This document shows, in pieces, positions 14,267 through 21,339 of a DNA stretch of 22,190 nt. The stretch comes from Planctomycetales bacterium (lineage in GTDB: Bacteria > Planctomycetota > Planctomycetia > Pirellulales > Thermoguttaceae). Each line of letters starts with the position of its first letter. Position 1 is the stretch's first letter. Made by a program: the position numbers and the translations under genes. Under the pieces are notes generated by a model. That model was given only the letters and a program-made list of their open reading frames with translations, was not told the origin of the DNA and did no database searches. Location: NCBI GenBank assembly GCA_007119795.1, contig SKOZ01000066.1:1-22190 (forward strand). The letters run 5' to 3'.

Positions 14267-15373
14267 ATGAAGGTCAGCCCCCTCGTGGAACCGCCGTCTC
14301 GCCTACCCTTCTGGCACCGCTGGTGCTGCTGCTCGCTGGCCGTCGCGGCGAGCATGGCAGCGGCTGCCAGCGCGGAGGTCGTGCGGCTGCCGGCGGTCAT
14401 GCCCGCCACGGACGTCCTGCCCACCCCTTCCTACACGGCGAAGGGACTCGACCTGGCGATGCGGCCCGAGCAGCATTTCGATCCCACGGTACGGGAACTC
14501 GACTTCACGCTGCCGCCGCCGGGCGTGCCGCTCGGGCAGCCCGAGCCGGTGATGGTCCCCCCGCCCTGGAAGACGCCGCCCGACGCCCGCAGCGGGATGT
14601 TCCAGAAACTCCACTTCGACGCCACCTGGCTCGCCTCCTGGGGCGGGAACGACTTCGGAGTCACCACTCTGGAGACGAGCGTTCTGCTGGGCATCCCCAT
14701 CCCCAGCCGCAGCGCGCCGATCCTCGCCACGCCGGGGTTCGCCGTACACTTTTTCGACGGCCCCAGGGATCTCGACGTGCCGCCGCGGCTCTACGACAGT
14801 TACGTGCAGTTCATCTGGCGGTATCTGCTCACCGAACGGCTGGGGATGATCCTGGGCGTCACGCCCGGGTTTTACAGCGACCACGTGCAGGGAGGCGACG
14901 ATGCCTTGCGCATCAGCGGGTTGGGCGTGGGGATGTGGTCGGTCACTCCAACCACGAAGCTCATGGCCGGGGTGGCCTACCTCGACCGCGACGACCTCAA
15001 GGTCCTGCCGGCCGGAGGAATCTTCTGGGAACCCCATCCCGACTTCGTCGTAGAGCTGGCCGTACCGCGCCCCAAGATCGCCCGCCGCGTCTACTGGTTC
15101 GGCGAGTGGTCCGAGGAGAAACAAGACTGGCTCTATGTGGCCGGGGAACTGGGCGGAGGCACCTGGGCCGTACGCCGCATCGACGACGAAGGCGACCTGC
15201 TCACCTACCGCGACTTCCGCGTTGCCCTGGGGCTGGAGCGGAGGGTCCTCTGGGGGCTCGACTCCCACGCCGAGGTGGGTTACGTCTTCGGCCGTAAGCT
15301 CAGCTACGCGCGCGGGGGCGAGCAGCTCCGCTCTGCCGGCACGGTGATGCTCCGTGCGGGCCTCGTGTTCTGA
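14267..15373 (+). CDS. Outer-membrane beta-barrel protein, DUF6268-like (copy 2)
   Basis: 368 residues. A signal peptide is visible (Arg12, Arg18, then CCCSLAVAASMAAAASA, cleavage near residue 36). The mature protein begins with a shorter Pro-rich stretch than copy 1. Blocks shared with copy 1 are ILATPGFAVHFFDGP, GFYSDHVQGGDDALRISG, MAGVAYLDRDDLKVLPAGG, GELGGGTWAVRRID and a terminal VMLRAGLVF ending in Phe, the usual outer-membrane signature. The two barrels therefore arose by tandem duplication. The start at 14267 has no clear ribosome binding site, but it is the only one giving a signal peptide. The intergenic gap to copy 1 is 51 bases, so co-transcription is likely. Function is unknown. 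Confidence 0.75.
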   Translation: MKVSPLVEPPSRLPFWHRWCCCSLAVAASMAAAASAEVVRLPAVMPATDVLPTPSYTAKGLDLAMRPEQHFDPTVRELDFTLPPPGVPLGQPEPVMVPPPWKTPPDARSGMFQKLHFDATWLASWGGNDFGVTTLETSVLLGIPIPSRSAPILATPGFAVHFFDGPRDLDVPPRLYDSYVQFIWRYLLTERLGMILGVTPGFYSDHVQGGDDALRISGLGVGMWSVTPTTKLMAGVAYLDRDDLKVLPAGGIFWEPHPDFVVELAVPRPKIARRVYWFGEWSEEKQDWLYVAGELGGGTWAVRRIDDEGDLLTYRDFRVALGLERRVLWGLDSHAEVGYVFGRKLSYARGGEQLRSAGTVMLRAGLVF

Positions 15374-15382
15374 GGGTGCGTC

Positions 15383-15631
15383 TCACTTTTCGCCGCGGAC
15401 ATAGTCGATGGCGAACGTCCCCGAGGTGGTCCCGCCGGTGGGATTGATCCGCAGACCGGTGATCGTCTGGCCAGCCCAGGAGGGGGGCTTTCCGGGTTCC
15501 AGACGGTACTCGTGAAAGCGGCCGTCGGGCTGCACGCCGAACCAGAGCGATTCCAAGGCATATGCGTTGGTAATCACCGCGTGCAGAGCCCGGGAGGGGG
15601 TGGGCCAGGGTGTCGCCGCGCCGACCAACAA
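15383..15631 (-). pseudogene. Orphan C-terminal fragment resembling a carbohydrate-protein beta-sandwich end
   Basis: 82 codons from a TTG at 15631 to a TGA at 15383. The end of the frame reads PSWAGQTITGLRINPTGG then TSGTFAIDYVRG, a pattern seen at the C-termini of secreted planctomycete sugar-active or jelly-roll proteins (W-x-x-x-I-x-x-L-R-I-x-P ... F-x-I-D-Y-V). No N-terminal domain, ATG or ribosome binding site precedes it. The frame stays open upstream without stop until the TGA of the cytochrome c gene at 15746-15748. It looks like the remaining tail of a larger gene whose front was lost, though a short real protein cannot be excluded. It converges with the copy 2 barrel gene 9 bases away. 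Confidence 0.4.
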
Positions 15632-15677
15632 CCGCGTCTGGGCTGCCGACGGGTACTCGGCATTCTCCGATGCCGGT

Positions 15678-15737
15678 CCGTTGTCAGGGGGAGGCGCCCG
15701 CGGCGCGAAGCAGCGGACAACCGACCACTGACAACGG
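15678..15737. repeat. Inverted repeat with TTGTCAG/CTGACAA arms downstream of the oxidase operon
   Basis: CCGTTGTCAG at 15678-15687 is the exact reverse complement of CTGACAACGG at 15728-15737, with 40 bases between. Inside it GGACAACCGACCACTGACAA (15715-15734) shows a tandem-like alternation of GACAAC and GACCACT units. Similar GACAACTGACCACTGACAAC strings are, from memory, common intergenic repeats in planctomycete and other GC-rich genomes. It lies directly after the stop of the last operon gene, so it could also help end transcription. Confidence 0.45.
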
Positions 15738-15745
15738 CCCCCCGG

Positions 15746-16156
15746 TCAGCGCATACGATAAAGATACGCGGCGATGTCGCGGGCTTCCTCCTCGGTGAGG
15801 TCCAGGTCGGGCATGGCCGTGCGGGGGTTGACTTCCTCGGGATGCTGAATCCAAAGAACCAGGTTTTCCGGAGTGTTTGGCAGGACGCCGGCCAGGTAGA
15901 CCTGGTTTCGCAGATCGTTCAGCCGCGGGCCTACCCGGCCCGTGGCCTGGCGGATGCCGGGAATCACGTGGCAGCCGCCGCACCCGTGGCGGACGATGGC
16001 CAACTGCCCCTCTACGGGATCGCCTCCGGGTACGTGCCAGACGCGCTCGGGGGGAAAGTCGGCCGGAGCCCAGACGGCCAAATGGAAACTCACGGCCAGC
16101 ACCAGGAAGGCGAAGAACAGAAGCATGAAGACGATCTCTCTCCACGAATGCTGCAT
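15746..16156 (-). CDS. Membrane-anchored monoheme cytochrome c
   Basis: 136 residues. One N-terminal helix at about 9-29 (VFMLLFFAFLVLAVSFHLAV) anchors the protein with its heme domain outside the cytoplasmic membrane. The single heme site is CGGCH at 59-63, and Met115 in TAMPDLDLTEEEARDIAAYL is the likely sixth ligand, the standard class I layout. It is the last gene of the oxidase operon, 15 bases after ctaG, with AAGGAGAT about 10 bases before its ATG. By position it may carry electrons to the CoxB heme/CuA site, or act in the assembly of the oxidase. The CXXCH and Met motifs make the cytochrome assignment secure; the partner is inferred. Confidence 0.9.
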   Translation of the reverse strand: MQHSWREIVFMLLFFAFLVLAVSFHLAVWAPADFPPERVWHVPGGDPVEGQLAIVRHGCGGCHVIPGIRQATGRVGPRLNDLRNQVYLAGVLPNTPENLVLWIQHPEEVNPRTAMPDLDLTEEEARDIAAYLYRMR

Positions 16157-16171
16157 GGTCGTCGATCTCCT

Positions 16172-17206
16172 TCAGCGCGTGACGGGTGCGGGCTGCTGCT
16201 CGGCGGGGGGCGTTCCCTGGACCCGGTCTGTGCCGGTCTCCAATTGCTGGAGCCAGCGCCAGAAGATCACAGCCGCCACCATGGCGTACATCTTGCCGCC
16301 CGGCATCCACATGACCAGCCCCGCCATCTGTTGGTCCTCCAGCGGCGTGAATCCCCAAACCTCGGTTCTGCCGAGGTACTCCGCATACCACGGCTCGGGT
16401 GAGAAGGTCATCCAGATTCCCAGCACACCGGTATGCACCGTCGTGGTGAAGAGATAGACCACGCCCAGGCCGTAATCCATTCTCCGCGAGCTCAGCGGAT
16501 CGATCGCGACGCGCCAGAACAGCAGCCCGGCCACGAAGAAGGTCAGGTGTTGCATGACGTGCACGAAATTGCTTCGTAACGTCGCGTTGTAAAAATCGGG
16601 GAAGTGCCAGATCCAGTTGACCGCGGCGTAGAGCAGCCAGGTGAAGAGGGGATTCCAAAGCAGGTGCCTTCCACCCGGCCAGGCCTCCACCCGGTGCCAG
16701 GCGCGTCCCACGGGTTTTCGCCACGCCCGCGGCAGCGCCACGAGCATCACGGGCACGGGCGCCGCGAGCACCAGCAGCGGCGCGGCGACCATCATGAGGA
16801 TCATGTGTTGGACCATGTGGACCGAGGCGAGCTGCTCGGCCAGGGCCTCCAGAGGAGAGACCAGGGCAACCACCAGGGCAAGCATCCCGCCGGCAAAAGC
16901 CGCGGCCTGCCAAACCGCCGCACCTCGGCCCCTCCCCCCCTTTCGCCAAATCTTTCTCAGCCCGCGCACATAAAGCCAGCCGGCGAGGATCAGCGACGGC
17001 AGCAGCACCGGGTCCCAGCTCCATGCCAAGGTTCCCGGCTCGCGGGGCGGACCGAAGATGTGTGCCTCGGCCGCTTCCGCCAGGATCAGCGGCAGAACGG
17101 CGGCCAGGGCGACCACCGCCGCCGCACGCCACCGGCCTCGAGCGGTTTCCGCTCCCTGGGCGTCGCGATGTCCGAGGCGCCGGACTTGGGGCAGGTCCGC
17201 CGTCAT
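16172..17206 (-). CDS. ctaG: Cytochrome c oxidase assembly factor CtaG (caa3 type)
   Basis: 344 residues with about seven or eight membrane helices. It belongs to the caa3-type CtaG family that helps load copper into cytochrome oxidase, and is not the Cox11 family that shares the name. The family histidines are visible: His130 and His134 in SVHMVQHMILMMVAAPLL, His201 in WIWHFPDFYN, and His216 and His220 in FVHVMQHLTFFVAGLLFWR. Further signatures are HTGVLGIWMTFSPEPWY and EDQQMAGLVMWMPGG near the C-terminus. The start ATG directly follows the upstream stop codon, with GGGGAG 7 bases before it, so translation is probably coupled. The last 25 residues are polar and likely cytoplasmic or disordered. 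Confidence 0.9.
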   Translation of the reverse strand: MTADLPQVRRLGHRDAQGAETARGRWRAAAVVALAAVLPLILAEAAEAHIFGPPREPGTLAWSWDPVLLPSLILAGWLYVRGLRKIWRKGGRGRGAAVWQAAAFAGGMLALVVALVSPLEALAEQLASVHMVQHMILMMVAAPLLVLAAPVPVMLVALPRAWRKPVGRAWHRVEAWPGGRHLLWNPLFTWLLYAAVNWIWHFPDFYNATLRSNFVHVMQHLTFFVAGLLFWRVAIDPLSSRRMDYGLGVVYLFTTTVHTGVLGIWMTFSPEPWYAEYLGRTEVWGFTPLEDQQMAGLVMWMPGGKMYAMVAAVIFWRWLQQLETGTDRVQGTPPAEQQPAPVTR

Positions 17207-17596
17207 TCAACAGCTCCCCAGGTAATAGAAGATCGGAACGGTCTGAACCGCGATGATCAGCGAAAACACGGCACTGTTGATCCATCCCAGGCGCGCCATG
17301 AGGAATTCCGCGCTCTCCCGATCCGCACCCACTTTGCGAAGCCGCCCCAGGGCGCCTCGGGCGGCGACCGTGGCGGCGACCGCAACCACCAGGGTGACCA
17401 CGCTGAGCACCAGAATCGCCCAGGCAATGGCGGTGATCCCTAGGAAAGTGATCTCTCCCCAGCCGGCCAGGCAACCGAACTCGCCGATCACGAAAGCCAG
17501 CATCAGGTGAGCCACCCAGGCGACGGCGCCACCGAGCAGGCCGAACCAGAGGACCGATTGCCGCACCAGGGAATCGGGGGCTGAGGTAGCGATCAT
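17207..17596 (-). CDS. Small three-helix membrane protein of the oxidase operon
   Basis: 129 residues with three predicted membrane helices, at about 14-37 (SVLWFGLLGGAVAWVAHLML), 49-78 and 103-125, and a charged loop (GRLRKVGADRESAEFLMAR) between helices 2 and 3. It ends in PIFYYLGSC, leaving a Cys at the very C-terminus. Cys41 follows helix 1. It matches no family I can name, but small membrane proteins of this shape occur next to ctaG in other genomes. It sits 20 bases after ctaD and abuts ctaG, so it is probably an oxidase accessory or assembly protein; a diverged subunit IV is another option. GGGAGAG lies 8 bases before the ATG at 17596. A longer open frame upstream to 18157 overlaps ctaD and is rejected. 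Confidence 0.75.
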   Translation of the reverse strand: MIATSAPDSLVRQSVLWFGLLGGAVAWVAHLMLAFVIGEFGCLAGWGEITFLGITAIAWAILVLSVVTLVVAVAATVAARGALGRLRKVGADRESAEFLMARLGWINSAVFSLIIAVQTVPIFYYLGSC

Positions 17597-17616
17597 GGTA
17601 CGGCTCTCCCACGGAT

Positions 17617-20124
17617 CTACACGACGTGCGGGGAAAGGTAAAGGACGAAAAAGACGATGGCGCCCATTGCCGCCGTGAAAAACCAGAAGAGCGCCGTGAT
17701 CTGCATTTGGAGGGCCATGAACCCCTTCCGGTCCTCGTGCTCCCGCCTCATGCGCAGGAATGCGCATGCGCCGATCGGCAGCGCCGTGAGGACGAGCAGC
17801 CCCAGGGCGGCGCTGATGACGTAGAAGAGCGAAGCGTAGGCGTTGTCCTGCATGGCATATTCCAGGGAAGCCAGCTCGTAGACGAGCCACACGATAAACA
17901 CCACGCCGAGAAACAGGCTCGCCGCCAGGCTCGCCAGCGTCTGCGACCTTTCGCCGCGGTGGAAGCTTCGCGTCGCCCAGTAGATCGGCAGCGCACTGCC
18001 GACGAGGAGGGCATAGGCGATCGGCGGCAAAGCGAGCCCGGGCAGGGGAAGGTCTCCCTGCGGCCACACAGTCGCGAATAGGCGGATGTAGTAGTAGGAA
18101 TAGAAGAGCACGCCGAAGGCGGTGGCGAGGATCACCAACAGCCAGACCGCCCCCCACCAGGCGGTCGAGCGAGTCCCCGTGGCGAACAGCGGCAGACCGG
18201 CTCGCTGCCCGATGTCGCTCTCCCGCAACGTCCGCAGCGTCATCTCGTTCGGCCAGAGCCAGACGCCGAGGGCGGCGACGGTGAAGGCGGTGCCGCCCAA
18301 GGCCACGGTATACCAGCCACCCAGAATGCCCAGCATCAAGACCGTCAGTCCCAGCGCGGCAAACAGCGGCACGTACGTCGGCCCCGCGAGGCGGTAGACG
18401 GCCTCGGGCGCGGCGGTGAGGATGTCGGTGGTGAGCGTGGCGCGGAATTCCGCCGGCGCGCCGCGGAGGGCTTCGCGGGCGCGCGCCGTGGCCGGGTCTT
18501 CAAGCTCGGGATCCGGCTCGTGCCAGAGCGGGTGCCGGCTCTGGACCAGCGGCGGCGCGTAGAACGTGAAGCTCGGCGACGGCGAAGAGACGGACCATTC
18601 CAAGGAATCGCTGCCCCAGGGGTTGTCTTCCGCCGGCGTTCCGCGGCGCAGGCTGATGAAGAAGTCCACGACGAAGACCAGGAACCCCAGGGCGAGGATG
18701 AACGAACCGACGGTGGCGATCAGGTTGTAAAAATCCAGCCCCAACTCGGCCGGGTACGTGTAGACGCGGCGGGGCATGCCGAAGAAGCCCATCATGTGCA
18801 TGGGGAAGAAGGTCACGTTGAAGCCGATGAACGCCAGCCAGAAGCCCCACTGGCCCAGCCGCTCGTCGAGCATCCGCCCGGTGATCTTCGGCAGCCAGTA
18901 GTACAATCCGGCCATCATCGGGAAGACGGCGCCGCCGATGAGGACGTAGTGGAGATGGGCCACGATGAAATACGTGTCGTGGACCTGCCAGTCGAAGGGG
19001 ACCACGGCGACCATCACGCCCGTCAGCCCTCCCAGCAAGAAGACCACCAGAAACCCCAACACATACATCAGGGGCACCTTGAAGGCCGGAGCGCTCCCCC
19101 AGAGAGTGGCGATCCAGGCGAAGAACTGCGTGCCGCTGGCGACGGCCACCATGAGGCTGGCCGCGGCGAAGAAGTGCATCGACAGCTCGGGCAGCCCCGT
19201 CGTGTACATGTGGTGGACCCACAGTCCGAAGCTCACGAAGGCCGTCACGATGATCGCCATGGCGATCAGCGTGTAGCCCACGATCCGCCGGGCGAAGGCC
19301 GCCACGACCATGGAGACGATTCCCGTGGCGGGGAGGAAGATGATGTAGACCTCCGGGTGGCCGAAGAACCAGAAGAGGTGCTGCCAGAGGAGGATGTTGC
19401 CGCCGGACTCGGGGTTGAAGAACTGCGTGCCGACGGCGCGGTCCAGTTCCAGCAGGAGCGTCGCCATCAGCAGTGTGGTGAAGGCGAAGATGATCATCAG
19501 CCCCGCGGCGAGAATAGCCCAGATGAACAGCGGCATGCGGGCGAGGGTCATTCCCGGCGCGCGGAGCTTGAGAATCGTGGCCACGATCTCCACACCGGCA
19601 ACGAGGCCCCCGATCTCCACCAACGCCAGGCCCAAGAGCCAGAAGTCCATCTCCAGGCCGGCAAAGGGGCGGCCCGAGAGCGGCACGTAGGCGAACCAGC
19701 CGGCCGCCGGCACGGCACCCACGAGGAAGCTGGCGAAGAAGACCAGTCCGCCGAAAAGATACGTCCAATAGCCGAAGGCGGTCAGTCGGGGATAGGCCAC
19801 GTCGCGGGAGCCGATCATCAGCGGCGTCAGGTAGAGCGCCAGCCCCTCCAGGAACGGCACGGCGAAGAGGAACATCATCGTCGAGCCGTGCATGGTGAAC
19901 AACTGGTTGAAGACCTCCGGGCCGAGAAAGTTGTTTTCGGAGGAGACCAACTGGAGCCGCATCAGCAGCGCCATGGCCCCGCCGACGAGGAAAAAGGCGA
20001 ACGACGTCACCATGAACCGCTTTCCCAGCGGCTGGTTGTTGACCTCGGAGAACCAGCCGGGAAAGCCGGTCGGGTTCCGCCAGGTTTCCAGGAACTGCGC
20101 TTCACCCTGCTGCGTGGAATCCAC
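17617..20124 (-). CDS. ctaD: Cytochrome c oxidase subunit I fused to subunit III
   Basis: 835 residues. Subunit I spans about 1-500. Heme a ligands are His79 (TMHGSTMMF) and His392; CuB is held by His256 (FGHPEVY), with the cross-linked Tyr260, and His304/His305; heme a3 by His390 (VAHLHYVL). His382/Asp383 form the Mg site, and Arg451/Arg452 bind the propionates. Glu258 places it with A1-type oxidases. Residues 500-560 are a linker, and about 575-835 hold a helical subunit III-like part, ending in ITALFWFFTAAMGAIVFFVL. It reduces O2 to water and pumps protons at the cytoplasmic membrane. Asp108, the D-channel entry, is present, but the usual D-channel asparagines read Leu97, Thr115 and Ala116, and the K-channel Lys is Gln333. 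It starts with GTG at 20124, 15 bases after coxB, with GAGG close by. Confidence 0.95.
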   Translation of the reverse strand: MDSTQQGEAQFLETWRNPTGFPGWFSEVNNQPLGKRFMVTSFAFFLVGGAMALLMRLQLVSSENNFLGPEVFNQLFTMHGSTMMFLFAVPFLEGLALYLTPLMIGSRDVAYPRLTAFGYWTYLFGGLVFFASFLVGAVPAAGWFAYVPLSGRPFAGLEMDFWLLGLALVEIGGLVAGVEIVATILKLRAPGMTLARMPLFIWAILAAGLMIIFAFTTLLMATLLLELDRAVGTQFFNPESGGNILLWQHLFWFFGHPEVYIIFLPATGIVSMVVAAFARRIVGYTLIAMAIIVTAFVSFGLWVHHMYTTGLPELSMHFFAAASLMVAVASGTQFFAWIATLWGSAPAFKVPLMYVLGFLVVFLLGGLTGVMVAVVPFDWQVHDTYFIVAHLHYVLIGGAVFPMMAGLYYWLPKITGRMLDERLGQWGFWLAFIGFNVTFFPMHMMGFFGMPRRVYTYPAELGLDFYNLIATVGSFILALGFLVFVVDFFISLRRGTPAEDNPWGSDSLEWSVSSPSPSFTFYAPPLVQSRHPLWHEPDPELEDPATARAREALRGAPAEFRATLTTDILTAAPEAVYRLAGPTYVPLFAALGLTVLMLGILGGWYTVALGGTAFTVAALGVWLWPNEMTLRTLRESDIGQRAGLPLFATGTRSTAWWGAVWLLVILATAFGVLFYSYYYIRLFATVWPQGDLPLPGLALPPIAYALLVGSALPIYWATRSFHRGERSQTLASLAASLFLGVVFIVWLVYELASLEYAMQDNAYASLFYVISAALGLLVLTALPIGACAFLRMRREHEDRKGFMALQMQITALFWFFTAAMGAIVFFVLYLSPHVV

Positions 20125-20139
20125 CGCCTCACTCTCCGT

Positions 20140-21195
20140 TCACTGTAGGCTCATCAGGTAATCGGTCAGGTCGTGCAGCTCGTCCGTTTCGAGGTAGGTC
20201 GGCGGCATGAGATTCCCGGGCTTGATGGGCTGCGGGTTGGCGATCCAGCCCATGAGATTGCCGCGGTTGTTGGGCACTGTGGCCGCCCCCAGCGAGAGGC
20301 GGCTGCCGATGTGGGTCAGGTCGGGGCCGACGCGGGCGGTGGCCCCCGTGTCGCGGATGGCGTGGCAGGCGTGGCATTGGCCGGTGAAGAAGGCCTCGCG
20401 CCCGCGGAGGAGGCGTTCGTCGACCGGCTCGGGATGCGGCTCTTGCCGCTCGGATACCCAGGTGGCGAAGTCGTTGACCGGCAGGGCGACCACCAAGAAG
20501 CCCATCTTCGCGTGCTGCACGCCGCAGTACTCGGCGCACTGGCCGCGAAAGACGCCGGGCCGGTCGGCCTGGATCCAAAACGTCGTGGTGATGCCGGGGT
20601 TCAGGTCCCGCTTCCCCCCCAGTTCCGGCACCCAGAAGCTATGAACGACGTCGGCCGAGGTCATTTCCAACCGCACCGGCTCGCCCACCGGGATATGCAG
20701 CTCGTTGGCGGTGACAATTCCAAAATCCGGGTAGCGGACCTCCCACCACCACTGGTACCCTACGACCTCGATCGTCACCGACGTCTCCGGCATCCGCAGA
20801 TTGGACGTCGTCCCCAGGGAGAGGAACAGGAGGGGGGCCAGGATGAACGTGGGAATGATGATCCCGCTGACGACGATGAACTTATCGCCCAGCGGGCTGC
20901 GGAATCGGTCATGCCCTCCGCGGCGCAACACGGCGAGCAGCATCAATAAGACCACCACCACGAACACCGCCGTGCAGACGGCGAAGAGAATCCACCACAC
21001 GCGGGCGATGTCGGCCGCCATCGGACCCGCCGGGTGCAGCGCCGACTGCGTCCGCTCGCCGGCGCAGCCGGCGAGCAGGGCCAAAGCTGGAGCGACGAAG
21101 AAGCAGCGCGCGCCGGTGCGCGCGATGGCCAAAGACCGCGCGCCGCAGCCAGCGGGAGGTTGCGCCGCAGCAGGGGTCGCCGTGATCTCGTTCAT
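20140..21195 (-). CDS. coxB: Cytochrome c oxidase subunit II fused to a cytochrome c domain (caa3 type)
   Basis: 351 residues. A probable lipoprotein signal ends in LLAGC with Cys44 as lipidation site. Two membrane helices follow (about 66-90 and 106-127). The external cupredoxin domain includes YQWWWEVRYPDFG and the CuA ligands His185 (VVHSFWVP), Cys220, Glu222, Cys224, His228 and Met231 (CAEYCGVQHAKM). The C-terminal cytochrome c domain has CHACH at 274-278 and Met330 (GNLMPPTY) as axial ligand. Electrons pass from the c heme to CuA and then to CtaD. The ATG at 21195 is favoured by GGGAGGAAGG immediately upstream; the open frame to 21333 is Arg/Gly-rich and not family-like. The 144 bases between this gene and the cytochrome b/c fusion hold no gene that I can see. 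Confidence 0.95.
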   Translation of the reverse strand: MNEITATPAAAQPPAGCGARSLAIARTGARCFFVAPALALLAGCAGERTQSALHPAGPMAADIARVWWILFAVCTAVFVVVVLLMLLAVLRRGGHDRFRSPLGDKFIVVSGIIIPTFILAPLLFLSLGTTSNLRMPETSVTIEVVGYQWWWEVRYPDFGIVTANELHIPVGEPVRLEMTSADVVHSFWVPELGGKRDLNPGITTTFWIQADRPGVFRGQCAEYCGVQHAKMGFLVVALPVNDFATWVSERQEPHPEPVDERLLRGREAFFTGQCHACHAIRDTGATARVGPDLTHIGSRLSLGAATVPNNRGNLMGWIANPQPIKPGNLMPPTYLETDELHDLTDYLMSLQ

Positions 21196-21339
21196 GCCTT
21201 CCTCCCTCGGTGCCCCGCCGCCGGCCGCCGCGAGCGGCGGACCCTCGGCGGATCGTGCATCGGCCGTTATTGGGGCGCAGCCGCCTCGCCTGGGCGATTC
21301 GCGGCCGAGGTGGGTGCGCTCATGTCGTCTCATGCCTCC

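Noticed and set aside
15684..17612. A 642-codon open frame overlapping ctaG and the cytochrome c gene on the same strand
   Set aside because: It is out of frame with genes that have heme, His and membrane motifs, and its own product is Arg/Gly/Pro-rich without helices.
18520..20148. A 542-codon open frame antisense to ctaD
   Set aside because: Its product is a His/Glu/Arg-rich string without folded-domain pattern, and it mirrors the well-supported ctaD codons.
21196..21333. N-terminal extension of CoxB by 46 residues
   Set aside because: The strong GGGAGGAAGG ribosome binding site at 21196-21206 and a lipoprotein signal place the start at 21195; the extension is Arg/Gly-rich.
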